From RGIG8306 sp964566025 (GTDB lineage: Bacteria > Bacillota > Clostridia > Lachnospirales > Lachnospiraceae): 64,000 nt of DNA. The DNA is taken from contig CAZMHF010000007.1 in the NCBI GenBank assembly GCA_964566025.1, forward strand, positions 1 to 64,000. Direction: 5' to 3'. The translations under genes and the position numbers were made by a program. Positions 1 to 8,445 of the stretch are shown piece after piece (position 1 is the first letter of the stretch; the number at the start of each line of letters is the position of its first letter). Under the pieces are notes generated by a model that made no database searches, had not been told where the DNA came from, and saw only the letters and a list, made by a program, of their open reading frames with translations.

Positions 1-38
1 ATACCTTCTTGAATTATTTTATCTTTCTTATGCATGAT

Positions 39-67
39 ATTATACCATAGACCTCTTATAAAGGCAA
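39..67 (-). promoter_or_regulatory. Sigma-A-type promoter reading out of the window
   Basis: Read on the minus strand, TTGCCT (62-67) and TATAAT (39-44) are separated by 17 bp. Transcription would begin near position 32 and leave the window, so the gene served is not visible. An ATG at 33-35 lies at or before the predicted start site and has no ribosome site, so I do not call a gene there. Confidence 0.45.
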
Positions 68-79
68 ATATTTGGGCAA

Positions 80-119
80 CAAAAAGCGTCAAGCAAAAAG
101 GGGGGAGAAGCTTGGCGCT
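80..119 (-). terminator. Rho-independent terminator
   Basis: On the minus strand the arms at 110-119 and 85-94 pair (9 of 10, with one G-U) and a short T run follows. It would end transcripts from the LytTR gene after they cross the structured repeat. The stretch 120-300 has no convincing gene. It holds an imperfect 20-bp tandem repeat (about 220-262) and A/T-rich sequence. Confidence 0.45.
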
Positions 120-300
120 AAAAATGAAAGGGAGGGACAATAAACAAAATAAAATAACATAGGGTAACTGCCAAAGCAATTACATTTGATAGTATACAAT
201 GTTGTTTTGCTTTTTGGAATTTTTGCCGAAATCGGTTGCATTTTTGGCGAAATCGGACATTCCATCATGATAAAAGTTTTTTCTTATCGTCAACCACTTT

Positions 301-450
301 TTAACCTCCCAAGGAAGTCCCCCGCCTCTTAGGCGGTGGGTGGAACTTCCTTGTTTCAGTGGGAGTTCAAGCTCCCACTGAAATAGCAGCGAAGCTGCTG
401 GGAAGGAGGTCACTAGAAAGTAGCGAAGCGGATTTCGAGTATCCGAATTG
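301..450 (+). repeat. Dispersed structured element, copy 1 (IS200/IS605-like relic)
   Basis: A chain of hairpins sits between TTAAC at 301-305 and the conserved end CGAGTATCC at 436-444. The first hairpin pairs 311-318 with 345-352 around CCCCCGCC. The second pairs 354-365 with 372-383 perfectly. The third pairs 385-390 with 394-399. The opening CCTCC (306-310 area) is complementary to GGAGG near 405. Copy 2 at 15537-15697 (minus strand) has the same order of parts and copy 3 at 47730-47817 shares both ends. The TTAAC flank, the subterminal hairpins and the absence of terminal inverted repeats suggest a non-autonomous IS200/IS605-type element or a relic of one, possibly with an omega-RNA-like transcript. 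That identity is inference; the repeat itself is seen. An open frame crossing it on the minus strand is not a gene. Confidence 0.6.
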
Positions 451-460
451 ACGACGCTTC

Positions 461-1183
461 CTATTGTTTTAATTTTATATAGGATATGTAATATTCACGC
501 ATTTTTTTGACTTCTTTTTTTCGAATGGGTACTGTGTTCCCCAATATCGTATAAAAATCTGCATTTTCAATGGACATAACATGATCTAGATTAACAATAT
601 AACTTTGATGACATCTCAAAAAAGAGCGCCCCTTCAATTCATTCTCTACATCCTTTAGTTTTGCATAAATAACATAATGTGTCTTGTCTTTTAAATAAAT
701 ATTGATCGTTTTATTGTTGCTCTCCAAATATACAATGTCTGAATAGGATATCCGTCGATTTGAAGAACCTTCTTTCACTAAAAGTGACTTTTTACGAGAA
801 AGATTCTCTTGCTTCATAAATCGATTCATAAAATGCGCGAGATTTTCGCTTTTAAGCGGCTTTAGTAAATAGCCAAATGCAAAATACCAAAACGCCTCTA
901 GTGCGAATTCTTCGGTTTGTGCCAGCGCAATAAAGCGAACCTGCTCATCTACTTTCCGAATTTTTTCAAACAACTCTCCACCCTTTAAATCTGGTAAATT
1001 TGCATCTAAAAAGAGTAATGAAAACAGTTGTTTATTGTCTTCATATTCATATAATAAGTTCTCTCCCTTTGTATAAGAAAACACCTCATATTCATATGGT
1101 CGTACTGAAAAATATAGTTCTAATAGCTTCACTAACTTGTCAATCTCATCTTGTGATGAATCACAAATTGCAATTCTTATCAT
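461..1183 (-). CDS. LytTR-family response regulator (orphan)
   Basis: This is a 240-residue transcription regulator of the AgrA/LytR type. Residues 1-125 form a CheY-like receiver with phospho-acceptor Asp60 (LLFLDANLP) and the conserved Lys108-Pro109. Residues about 135-236 form a LytTR DNA-binding domain (RRISYSDIVYLES, then LRCHQSYIVNLDHV). The usual pair of acidic residues after beta-1 reads Cys-Asp-Ser-Ser, so one metal-binding acid is replaced by Ser9. This may weaken Mg-dependent phosphorylation. No histidine kinase gene is adjacent, so the partner is unknown. The stop codon lies directly against the end of structured element copy 1. The start ATG at 1181-1183 has a GAGG about 10 bases upstream. 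Confidence 0.85.
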   Translation of the reverse strand: MIRIAICDSSQDEIDKLVKLLELYFSVRPYEYEVFSYTKGENLLYEYEDNKQLFSLLFLDANLPDLKGGELFEKIRKVDEQVRFIALAQTEEFALEAFWYFAFGYLLKPLKSENLAHFMNRFMKQENLSRKKSLLVKEGSSNRRISYSDIVYLESNNKTINIYLKDKTHYVIYAKLKDVENELKGRSFLRCHQSYIVNLDHVMSIENADFYTILGNTVPIRKKEVKKMREYYISYIKLKQ

Positions 1184-1206
1184 ATAATTACGCCTCGGTT
1201 CTAAAT

Positions 1207-1237
1207 TTAAAACGACTACTTATGTAAGTAGTCGTTT
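1207..1237 (-). terminator. Terminator after the small membrane protein gene
   Basis: A perfect 11-bp stem (1210-1220 with 1227-1237) is followed on the minus strand by TTTTAAATTT. It separates the small membrane protein gene from the LytTR gene. Confidence 0.6.
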
Positions 1238-1242
1238 CTGTT

Positions 1243-1449
1243 TTACTCTTCAAATTCTGGTTCAACTACGGCAGCTTCCTGCTCAAAAAACTCTTCATCA
1301 AATTCATCCTCTAAATCATCTTCAAAATCCTCAAGATAATCAGGAGTCATCATGCGATAAACAGTATAAGCGATCGCTGCAACAGCTGCAATTGCTCCAA
1401 TGATTGTTAAAATAGTAATGAGTGTGCTCTTTTTATTTGATTTACACAT
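1243..1449 (-). CDS. Small single-pass membrane protein with acidic tail
   Basis: The predicted product has 68 residues. One membrane segment (about residues 9-31, rich in Ile and Ala) is followed by a strongly acidic cytoplasmic or surface tail with alternating Glu, Asp and Phe. Short basic residues precede the segment. I do not recognise a named family with certainty; similar small proteins are common in Lachnospiraceae. I chose the ATG at 1447-1449 because GAAGGG lies six bases upstream; the in-frame TTG two codons earlier would directly abut that ribosome site. It lies downstream of pcrA on the same strand and may be read through from it. Confidence 0.65.
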   Translation of the reverse strand: MCKSNKKSTLITILTIIGAIAAVAAIAYTVYRMMTPDYLEDFEDDLEDEFDEEFFEQEAAVVEPEFEE

Positions 1450-1503
1450 ATTCAACCCTTCTTTCTTTTTTTTAATCTTATCATAAATTTCTTAATAAAG
1501 CAA

Positions 1504-3711
1504 CTATATCAGCGATAAATTTGCAAAGGCGGACATCATTTTTTTCACTCCCACCCCATCAAATTCAACTGTTACCTCATAATCCTTACCCATATCGACG
1601 ATTTTAATAACCGTTCCCACCCCAAACTTGATGTGGCGAACACGATCTCCTTCTTTGTATGCCAAAGATTCAGGCTTTTTCATCGGAACAGCCCTTCCAA
1701 ATGTCGGCCTTCCCATTGGCATCAATGTACTAATAGGAGATTGCTTGGTTGAACTCGTACTTGTACTTACACGCTTCACATGAGGATTTTCTTTTTTAAT
1801 CAAATATTCAGGAATTTCTTCCACAAAACGTGAAACCTTTCGATACTTTGTCTCGCCATTAATCATTCTTGCCCTTGCTGCCGATAAATCCAATTGCTTT
1901 CTTGCTCTTGTCACGCCTACATAGAACAGTCGTCTTTCTTCTTCTATATCCTCTTTATTGCCTGATTCAATTGACATAAAGCTTGGGAATAAACCATCTT
2001 CCAATCCCACCAAGCATACTTTATCAAATTCCAGTCCCTTTGCTCCATGCAATGTCATCAATAACAAGCGTTGTTGCGCTTCGTCAACACTATCCAAATC
2101 GGAAACTAAGGCAATTTGTTCTAAGAAATCTTCTAACGATACTTCCTCGCCACTATTAACGTACTCCGCCGCCTTTGCACAAAGTTCATTTATATTTTCT
2201 CGCTTTGCAACAATTTTTTCGTCCATCAAGTCCGATAACGTATCATAATAATTAATTCGCTCAATTGCTGTATTCATCAATTCGTACACGTTCAGTGTTT
2301 TTGCATCGATTCGAAGATTCACAATCAAATCCACAAATTCCTTGACCTTTAAGACCGATTTGTTTTTTGAATTCATCTCACAATATAATTCGCATGCATC
2401 AAAGAAATTTATCTCATATGCGATTGCTAGTTCCGTAATTTTTTCAATGGTCGTAGCGCCAATTCCTCGTCTAGGAACATTGATAATCCTTCTTACTGCT
2501 ACATCATCTTGTCCATTACTAATCGTTTTTAGATAAGCAATAATATCTTTAATTTCAGCACGCTGATAGAAATTCACGCCACCAACAATGCGATAAGGGA
2601 TATTCATGCGTATGCATGCTTCCTCAAGAGTACGCGATTGCGCATTTGTTCGATATAAAACAGCACATTCGCTATAAGATAGCCCTTCCTCATGTGCTTT
2701 TCTCATCTCACCAATAACCGCTGTTGCTTCTTGATAAGCATCTTCATAAATCGTAAATCGAGGTATCTTATTTCCCTCAATCTCCGTCCAGAGACGCTTA
2801 GGTTTTCGTGCGGAATTATTTTTGATTACTTCATTGGCAATTTGCAAAATGTCTGGTGTCGAACGATAATTCTGCTCCAGCTTAATCACCTTCGCATTAG
2901 GGAATATTTTTTCGAAGCTTAAAATATTCGTGATATCCGCTCCTCGAAAACGATAGATTGATTGATCATCATCACCTACCACACATATATTTTTGCGTGT
3001 TTGTGTAATAAGCTTAACAAATTGAAATTGTACGGTGTTTGTATCTTGGTATTCGTCTACATGAACATAATGAAATAGGTCTTGATAATATGCCAACGCC
3101 TCTTTGTCCTTTTCAAATAAACGCACAACATTGACAAGCAAATCATCGAAATCCATCGCATTATTTTTTCTTAACGCTTCTTGATATTCTGCATAAATTC
3201 TTGCAAATATTTTTGACCGATAATCATCAACCTTTTCATTCATAAATTCGACAGGTGTTATCATCTCTTCTTTTGCTTTAGAAATAATGCGGATCGCTTC
3301 TCTATCACTAAATTGCTTTACATCAATATTCATCCGTTTCATCAATTGTCGAAGCAACGCTTTTTGGTCATCTGTATCATAAATCGTGAAATTTTTATTA
3401 TAGCCAATACTTTCTGCATATTTTCTTAGAATTCTTACGCAAGATGAGTGAAATGTCGCAATCCAAACATGTTTTCCACGTTGACCAACTAATTGCTCAA
3501 CTCTTTCTTTCATCTCTCCCGCTGCTTTATTCGTAAATGTAATCGCCATAATATTCCACGGAGCAACCCCTTTTTCTTCGATCAAATAAGCAACACGATG
3601 TGTTAGGGCTCTCGTCTTTCCAGAACCTGCACCCGCTAAAATCAATAATGGGCCTTCTGTTGTCATTACCGCTTCTCTTTGTATTTCATTTAACTTATCG
3701 TATATCGTCAT
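1504..3711 (-). CDS. pcrA: ATP-dependent DNA helicase PcrA (UvrD/Rep family)
   Basis: This is a 3'-5' superfamily 1 helicase for nucleotide excision repair, removal of RecA filaments and transcription-replication conflicts. The 735 residues match the family length. Visible motifs in order are Walker A (GAGSGKT, 27-33), motif Ia (ITFTNKAA), motif II (VDEYQDTN, about 220), motif III (VVGDDDQSIYRFRGA), motif IV (QNYRST), motif V (TLHGAKGLEFD, about 555) and motif VI (RRLFYVGVTRA). The C-terminal piece (YKEGDRVRHIKFGVGTV) is the PcrA-type Tudor-like domain that contacts RNA polymerase. It is divergent from the DUF1836 gene. Unlike many Firmicutes it is not next to ligA, which is 17 kb away. Confidence 0.97.
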   Translation of the reverse strand: MTIYDKLNEIQREAVMTTEGPLLILAGAGSGKTRALTHRVAYLIEEKGVAPWNIMAITFTNKAAGEMKERVEQLVGQRGKHVWIATFHSSCVRILRKYAESIGYNKNFTIYDTDDQKALLRQLMKRMNIDVKQFSDREAIRIISKAKEEMITPVEFMNEKVDDYRSKIFARIYAEYQEALRKNNAMDFDDLLVNVVRLFEKDKEALAYYQDLFHYVHVDEYQDTNTVQFQFVKLITQTRKNICVVGDDDQSIYRFRGADITNILSFEKIFPNAKVIKLEQNYRSTPDILQIANEVIKNNSARKPKRLWTEIEGNKIPRFTIYEDAYQEATAVIGEMRKAHEEGLSYSECAVLYRTNAQSRTLEEACIRMNIPYRIVGGVNFYQRAEIKDIIAYLKTISNGQDDVAVRRIINVPRRGIGATTIEKITELAIAYEINFFDACELYCEMNSKNKSVLKVKEFVDLIVNLRIDAKTLNVYELMNTAIERINYYDTLSDLMDEKIVAKRENINELCAKAAEYVNSGEEVSLEDFLEQIALVSDLDSVDEAQQRLLLMTLHGAKGLEFDKVCLVGLEDGLFPSFMSIESGNKEDIEEERRLFYVGVTRARKQLDLSAARARMINGETKYRKVSRFVEEIPEYLIKKENPHVKRVSTSTSSTKQSPISTLMPMGRPTFGRAVPMKKPESLAYKEGDRVRHIKFGVGTVIKIVDMGKDYEVTVEFDGVGVKKMMSAFANLSLI

Positions 3712-3743
3712 TCTTCGTCCTCACATATATGATTTATCCTAAG

Positions 3744-3772
3744 ATGATACCATACTTATGGATGCAAAGCAA
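3744..3772 (-). promoter_or_regulatory. Promoter of pcrA
   Basis: On the minus strand TTGCTT (3767-3772) and TATCAT (3744-3749) are 17 bp apart, giving a leader of about 30 bases. An inverted repeat (ACAAATG 3773-3779 with CATTTGT 3788-3794) lies just upstream of the -35 element and could be an operator. Confidence 0.6.
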
Positions 3773-3848
3773 ACAAATGTTTGTTTTCATTTGTTGTCAA
3801 ATGATCGCTTAGGCATGACAACTTTACTTGCTGTCTGACCTCTTATGG

Positions 3849-3877
3849 TTGACACATGGTTTTCAATACTATATAAT
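3849..3877 (+). promoter_or_regulatory. Consensus promoter of the DUF1836 gene
   Basis: TTGACA (3849-3854) and TATAAT (3872-3877) are exactly 17 bp apart. Both hexamers are perfect consensus for the primary sigma factor. AGGAG lies at 3896-3900 ahead of the ATG at 3907. Confidence 0.85.
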
Positions 3878-3906
3878 AAATGTACTACTTTCTTTAGGAG
3901 CTTGCT

Positions 3907-4551
3907 ATGCAAACATACGACGAACTACTCGATATTGTTCTAGGAAAGATGAACCATCTTGATTTTATTAAACCAGGGATGATTCCTTCGATAGACTTAT
4001 ATATGGACCAAATCACAACGTTTATGGATACTCATATGAAAAATTCAAAACGCTATGAGGATGATAAAATTCTAACCAAAACGATGATTAATAATTATGC
4101 CAAAAACGAATTATTGCCACCGCCTGAAAAGAAAAAATATTCAAGCGAACACATGTATATGTTGGCGATGATTTATTATTTAAAGAGTTTGCTTTCCATC
4201 AGTGATATTCAGGTTTTGATGAAACCACTATCTGAAAAGTATTTTCATTCGCAAGACAACTACAACACAGAAGAGATTTTCCGTATGATTTATGGCGCCT
4301 GTCGCACACGTGTTGACCAAACAAAAACATCCATTGAAGACGCTTATTCTTTTGCGAAAACGCATGCCACAGATGCTCCAGATGATTTAAAAACGCTAAC
4401 ATTTATTTCGATTTTAGGATTTGAGATGTATTTGCGGAAAGTATCTATCGAGCAAATTCTCGATCTTATGCATAATGACGAAAAAATTAAAAACGAGCAA
4501 AAAGAAAAAGATAAGCACAAAGAAAAACAACCAAACCACGATAAAAAATAA
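3907..4551 (+). CDS. DUF1836 domain protein, putative DNA-binding regulator
   Basis: This is a 214-residue protein of the DUF1836 family, which is widespread in Clostridia and Bacilli. Residues about 55-175 carry the family pattern (DDKILTKTMINNYAKNELLPPP, split here at the usual point, then KKKYSSEHMYML). The fold resembles MerR-type winged helix proteins, so a regulatory role is likely, but no target is known. The C-terminus is a charged Lys/Glu-rich tail (from about 195). It is a single-gene unit with its own consensus promoter and terminator, divergent from pcrA and convergent with eno. Confidence 0.8.
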   Translation: MQTYDELLDIVLGKMNHLDFIKPGMIPSIDLYMDQITTFMDTHMKNSKRYEDDKILTKTMINNYAKNELLPPPEKKKYSSEHMYMLAMIYYLKSLLSISDIQVLMKPLSEKYFHSQDNYNTEEIFRMIYGACRTRVDQTKTSIEDAYSFAKTHATDAPDDLKTLTFISILGFEMYLRKVSIEQILDLMHNDEKIKNEQKEKDKHKEKQPNHDKK

Positions 4552-4580
4552 AGCACGCTTCCATATAGGAGCGTGCTTTA
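4550..4580. terminator. Bidirectional terminator between DUF1836 gene and eno
   Basis: AAAGCACGCTTCC pairs with GGAGCGTGCTTT around a short loop, with A runs on one side and T runs on the other. It can serve both convergent genes. Confidence 0.8.
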
Positions 4581-4587
4581 TTGCAAT

Positions 4588-5811
4588 CTACGATTCACCC
4601 AAAATTTCTTCTTCAATTCGGATAAGCTCATTATATTTTGCTACTCGCTCTGTTCTTGAGACAGAGCCCGTTTTTATTTGTCCCAACCCAATTGCTAAAT
4701 GAGCAATGGTTGTATCTTCTGTTTCTCCACTACGATGCGAGATAATCGTCTTATAGCCATTTGCTCTTGCAAGCGCAATTGTTTCCATCGCTTCTGTTAC
4801 TGTACCGATTTGATTTAGCTTAATCAAAATAGCATTTCCAGCATTCATTGCAATGCCCTTTTTTAAATCACGAATATTGGTAACAAAAAGATCATCGCCC
4901 ACTAATTGAATTTGATCGCCAATCATCTTTGTAATTAAATGAAATCCTTCAAAATCATCTTGATCCACTGGATCTTCAATTGATATAATTGGATACTTAT
5001 CAATTAAGTATTGATAATATTCAATCAATTCCTTTGTCGTAAGTTTTTTATTTTCACTCGCTAAGTTGTAATAACCATTCTCATAAAATTCTGATGCGGC
5101 AACATCCATTGCTAGCTTCACATCAACACCTGGCACATAGCCTGCTTTTGTAATCGCTTCTACGATTAAAGACAATGCTTCTTCATTGCTTCCTAAATCA
5201 GGGGCAAATCCACCTTCATCACCCACAGCTGTAGACATTCCTTTTGATTTTAATAGGTTTTTCAAGGTATGAAAAACCTCTGCACTAACACGAATTTTTT
5301 CTTTAAACGTATCCTGCATCGGTACGATCATGTATTCTTGGAAATCTAGGCTATTATCTGCATGCATACCACCGTTGACAATATTGATCATTGGCACTGG
5401 AAGTGTTAACTCTCGATTCAAATAACGGTATAATGGCATTTCCTTTGAAAGCGCTGCTGCTTTTAGTACGGCCATCGAAATACCTAAAATCGCATTTGCG
5501 CCATACTTGCTTTTATTTTCTGTTCCATCAAGCATAATCATTTTTTGATCAATTTCTTTTTGAAGTGTAACATCCATTCCAATCAAATGCTCTTTTAGTA
5601 TGGCTACATTTGCCACTGCTTTTTGAACACCTTTTCCATCATAGCGATCATCATTATCTCGAAGCTCCAATGCTTCCCTATCTCCTGTCGAAGCACCTGA
5701 AGGAACGCTTGCACGCGCCATCTTGCCATTTTCCAAAATAACATCTACTTCGATTGTTGGATTTCCTCTTGAATCAAGTATCTCTCTTGCTACCATATTT
5801 TTGATTTTCAT
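4588..5811 (-). CDS. eno: Enolase (phosphopyruvate hydratase)
   Basis: This glycolytic enzyme converts 2-phosphoglycerate to phosphoenolpyruvate. The 407-residue chain is slightly shorter than the usual 415-435. Catalytic Glu199 (GDEGGFAP) and Lys331 (KLNQIGT) are present, as are metal ligands Asp237, Glu279 and Asp306 and the substrate loop SGASTG (38-43). The signature SHRSGETED (358-366) is intact but followed by TTIAH where most enolases have TFIAD, and the loop before LPVPMINIVNGG is short, so this is a divergent lineage. It sits 32 bp after yerC and is probably transcribed with it. Confidence 0.96.
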   Translation of the reverse strand: MKIKNMVAREILDSRGNPTIEVDVILENGKMARASVPSGASTGDREALELRDNDDRYDGKGVQKAVANVAILKEHLIGMDVTLQKEIDQKMIMLDGTENKSKYGANAILGISMAVLKAAALSKEMPLYRYLNRELTLPVPMINIVNGGMHADNSLDFQEYMIVPMQDTFKEKIRVSAEVFHTLKNLLKSKGMSTAVGDEGGFAPDLGSNEEALSLIVEAITKAGYVPGVDVKLAMDVAASEFYENGYYNLASENKKLTTKELIEYYQYLIDKYPIISIEDPVDQDDFEGFHLITKMIGDQIQLVGDDLFVTNIRDLKKGIAMNAGNAILIKLNQIGTVTEAMETIALARANGYKTIISHRSGETEDTTIAHLAIGLGQIKTGSVSRTERVAKYNELIRIEEEILGES

Positions 5812-5843
5812 TTCGCACCTCCTAATTAAGACATGTCGTCTAT

Positions 5844-6146
5844 TTATGATTGTTCTTTTTTATTCTTAAGCCTCTCAAATACCATATCATATGCATCATT
5901 TCCAAAGGTTAAGCTACGATTAACACGACTAATGGTCGCTGTTGAAGCGCCTGTCTCCTCCGAAATTTCAAGATAAGTTCTTTTTGTTTTCAACATACTT
6001 GCTACCTCAAAACGCTGTGCCAATGAAAGAAGCTCTTTCACTGTACAAACATCTTCAAAAAAAGCGTAACATTCATCTAAGTTCTCTAAAGTAAGTATTG
6101 CTTCTAATAAATGATCGACAATCGGCGTTTTTATTTTATTATTCAT
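5844..6146 (-). CDS. YerC/YecD family TrpR-like protein
   Basis: This 100-residue protein belongs to the TrpR-related YerC/YecD family. The helix-turn-helix is visible at about residues 55-80 (TYLEISEETGASTATISRVNR). The start is taken as the ATG at 6144-6146 because AGGAGGGG lies just upstream; a longer frame reaching 6176 has no ribosome site. The family is predicted to bind DNA, but its ligand and targets are not settled. It is the first gene of a likely two-gene unit with eno. Confidence 0.85.
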   Translation of the reverse strand: MNNKIKTPIVDHLLEAILTLENLDECYAFFEDVCTVKELLSLAQRFEVASMLKTKRTYLEISEETGASTATISRVNRSLTFGNDAYDMVFERLKNKKEQS

Positions 6147-6198
6147 ATGCCCCTCCTCTAAATACAAAGCGTACATTCATCCGCTTTCCTACTTTATA

Positions 6199-6227
6199 AT
6201 TTTACCACATTAAAGTTTGAAAGTCTA
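6199..6227 (-). promoter_or_regulatory. Promoter of yerC-eno
   Basis: On the minus strand TAGACT (6222-6227) and TAAAAT (6199-6204) are 17 bp apart. The same pair of hexamers and spacing occurs upstream of coaX. Confidence 0.5.
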
Positions 6228-6260
6228 TAAACTAAGTCTGAATCTCTGTGAATTAAATCT

Positions 6261-6292
6261 AAAAAAAGAAGTGCTGCTATTAACAACACTTC
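6261..6292 (-). terminator. Terminator of the dapA-dapB-MATE-PHP operon
   Basis: The stem GAAGTGTTG/CAGCACTTC (one mismatch, 6268-6292) is followed on the minus strand by seven T residues. It lies directly after the PHP gene stop. Confidence 0.85.
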
Positions 6293-6298
6293 ATCATC

Positions 6299-7012
6299 TT
6301 ATCCCTTATTAACGAACTTCCTAAATCGTTCAATTGATGTATTGACGATTAACTCTTCTGGAAAATCTACTTCCTTTATCACTTCCCATGCATTCTCATG
6401 CAGTCCCACACGATCAATATAATGCGCATCGCTATTGATAATAATGGATACGCCCTGCTCCTTGCACAAGGTTAGCATCTTGATATAATTTTCTCGAGCA
6501 TTTTTCCGAAATCCAACTGGCATCAGCGAGCTATTATTTACCTCTAACAATATACCTTTTTCTTTTGCCTTTTTTACAATTGGCTCATATTCTAATGGAA
6601 ATCGCGAATCATCTGGATGTCCAATAATATTGACATAGGGATTATCCATCGTAGCTATAATCGCATTTGTACAATACTCCCTTGTCCTCTCTCGAATACA
6701 AGGGCCATGAATACTTGCAATAACGATATCCATTTCCTCTAGTAATGTATTCTCGATATCTAATTCGCCTTTGTCCGTTAAAATATTGCATTCCGCACCA
6801 TGTAAAATGGATAGGCCTTTTATCGTTCTTGGTAAAAGTTTTAGACACTCAAAATGGTACTCGTGTGCTCCGCCTGGCATAGCTGGTGCGTGGTCGGTAA
6901 TACCGAACAACTGAATCCCTTTTAAGATTGCTGCATCTACCATTTCAAGCATAGAATTAAATGCATGTCCACTTGCTAATGTATGTGTATGCAAATCCAT
7001 TATATCCTTCAT
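6299..7012 (-). CDS. PHP-domain phosphatase/hydrolase (YcdX-like)
   Basis: This is a 237-residue metal-dependent phosphoesterase of the PHP family. Metal-binding motifs occur in the expected order: DLHTHT (6-11), TDHAP (about 40), the Glu of HGAEC (about 74), ASIHG (about 100), GHPDDS (about 131) and NSDAH (about 194). YcdX-type proteins hydrolyse small phosphomonoesters with a trinuclear metal site; the substrate here is unknown. The gene overlaps the MATE gene by four bases (ATGA), so the two are translationally coupled. It is the last gene of the lysine riboswitch operon. Whether its substrate relates to lysine metabolism is open. Confidence 0.88.
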   Translation of the reverse strand: MKDIMDLHTHTLASGHAFNSMLEMVDAAILKGIQLFGITDHAPAMPGGAHEYHFECLKLLPRTIKGLSILHGAECNILTDKGELDIENTLLEEMDIVIASIHGPCIRERTREYCTNAIIATMDNPYVNIIGHPDDSRFPLEYEPIVKKAKEKGILLEVNNSSLMPVGFRKNARENYIKMLTLCKEQGVSIIINSDAHYIDRVGLHENAWEVIKEVDFPEELIVNTSIERFRKFVNKG

Positions 7013-8430
7013 GCTACTACCTCTTTATCATTCATTGGTTTTATTTTTTGTCGAATAATTTTCATTAAAAAGTAATTTGTCATTGCTACAGAAACGACTT
7101 CCGCCAAAACAATTGACCACCATACATAATTGACACCAAACAACTTAAAGATAATGAAGGCAAGTGGCAATAAAAAGACTAACTGTCTTGTTGCTGAATT
7201 GATTAAGGAGTACACACCATTTCCAAGTGCTTGGAACATAGAGCCTATGGTGATACAATAGCCAGCAAACACAAAACTAATACTAATGATGCGTAAGGCG
7301 GGAATACCAAGTCGAAGCATTGTCTCGTCTGGCTTAAAAAAGCCAAGTAGCTGTGCTGGGAAGCATACAAATACCAAAACACCGATAAACATCATGGTCA
7401 TCGCCGAAATCGTACTTAGCCTCATCGCTTTGATAATTCTTTCTTTCTTTTTGGCACCATAATTGTATGCAATAATTGGAACGATTCCCGTATTTAAGCC
7501 GAAGACTGGCATAAACACAAAGCTTCTTAGCTTGAAATATGCACCAAACACATTGACAGCTGCCTCTGAATTCATCGCCAATATTTTATTCATACCATAT
7601 GTCATCACCGACCCAATGGATTGCATAACAATCGTTGGCAACCCTACGATATAAATCGTTTTGATAATTTGCCAATCGGGCATAAACTCTTTAATCTTTA
7701 CACGAATGTCCTTGTTTTTAAAGTGGTTTAATAAAAGCGCAATGATGGCGGCAACAATCTGTCCAACGACGGTTGCAATCGCTGCACCACTAACACCCAT
7801 TCCTTTGTCTAAAAAATCAATATGAATATTAAGTGCTGGAATGCTAATATAACCAAAAATCAAAATCGGATCAAGTACGATATTGATAATGGCACCAATG
7901 CTTTGTGTACACATAGTGAAAAGACTTTTGCCTGTTGATTGCAATAATCTTTCTGCCATAATTTCGAAAAATGCACCAAAAGAGAAGATTAAACAAATGC
8001 GTAGATAATCCACACCTTGCTTAATCGTCTCTGGTGAACTCGTTTGACTTTTAATATAAGCTTCAACAAAGAAAAATCCAAATAGCGCGAATACAATGTA
8101 CGTACATAATGTTAAAAACAATCCATTCGCTGCTGCTTTTCGTGCCTCGTTGTATTTCTTCTCTCCAAGACATCTTGATACATAGGAATTGACACCGACA
8201 CCTGTTCCTGTCCCAAAAGCAATAATTAGATTTTGTATCGGCATTGCATACGTTAATGCTGCCAATGCACTCGAATTATAATGTGAAACATAAATACTAT
8301 CAATAATATTGTAAAATGCCATCACTAACATCGATATAATGATTGGCAATGAAATATTCACCAATAGCTTGCCAACAGGCATCGTGCCTAATTTGTTTTC
8401 CTTGCGTTCTGCTGTTGCTTGATTTTGCAA
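7009..8430 (-). CDS. MATE family multidrug/metabolite exporter
   Basis: This is a 473-residue integral membrane antiporter with about 12 membrane helices in two MatE repeats (about 25-185 and 255-420). The N-terminal pattern LVNISLPIIISMLVMAFYNIIDSIYVS is typical when read as two adjoining blocks (residues 23-38 and 39-49). The start is TTG at 8428-8430, with AGAGGA about eight bases upstream. It lies 15 bp after dapB and couples to the PHP gene, so it belongs to the lysine-repressible unit. That context suggests a substrate related to lysine or diaminopimelate, but this is inference from position only; most MATE proteins export cationic compounds. Confidence 0.93.
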   Translation of the reverse strand: MQNQATAERKENKLGTMPVGKLLVNISLPIIISMLVMAFYNIIDSIYVSHYNSSALAALTYAMPIQNLIIAFGTGTGVGVNSYVSRCLGEKKYNEARKAAANGLFLTLCTYIVFALFGFFFVEAYIKSQTSSPETIKQGVDYLRICLIFSFGAFFEIMAERLLQSTGKSLFTMCTQSIGAIINIVLDPILIFGYISIPALNIHIDFLDKGMGVSGAAIATVVGQIVAAIIALLLNHFKNKDIRVKIKEFMPDWQIIKTIYIVGLPTIVMQSIGSVMTYGMNKILAMNSEAAVNVFGAYFKLRSFVFMPVFGLNTGIVPIIAYNYGAKKKERIIKAMRLSTISAMTMMFIGVLVFVCFPAQLLGFFKPDETMLRLGIPALRIISISFVFAGYCITIGSMFQALGNGVYSLINSATRQLVFLLPLAFIIFKLFGVNYVWWSIVLAEVVSVAMTNYFLMKIIRQKIKPMNDKEVVA

Positions 8431-8445
8431 AATAAAATCCTCTTT

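Noticed and set aside
33..35. ATG on the minus strand that could start a gene leaving the window
   Set aside because: It lies at or before the predicted transcription start of the promoter at 39-67 and has no ribosome site.
180..413. 77-residue open frame on the minus strand
   Set aside because: It runs through the hairpins of structured element copy 1 and has no ribosome site or protein-like composition.
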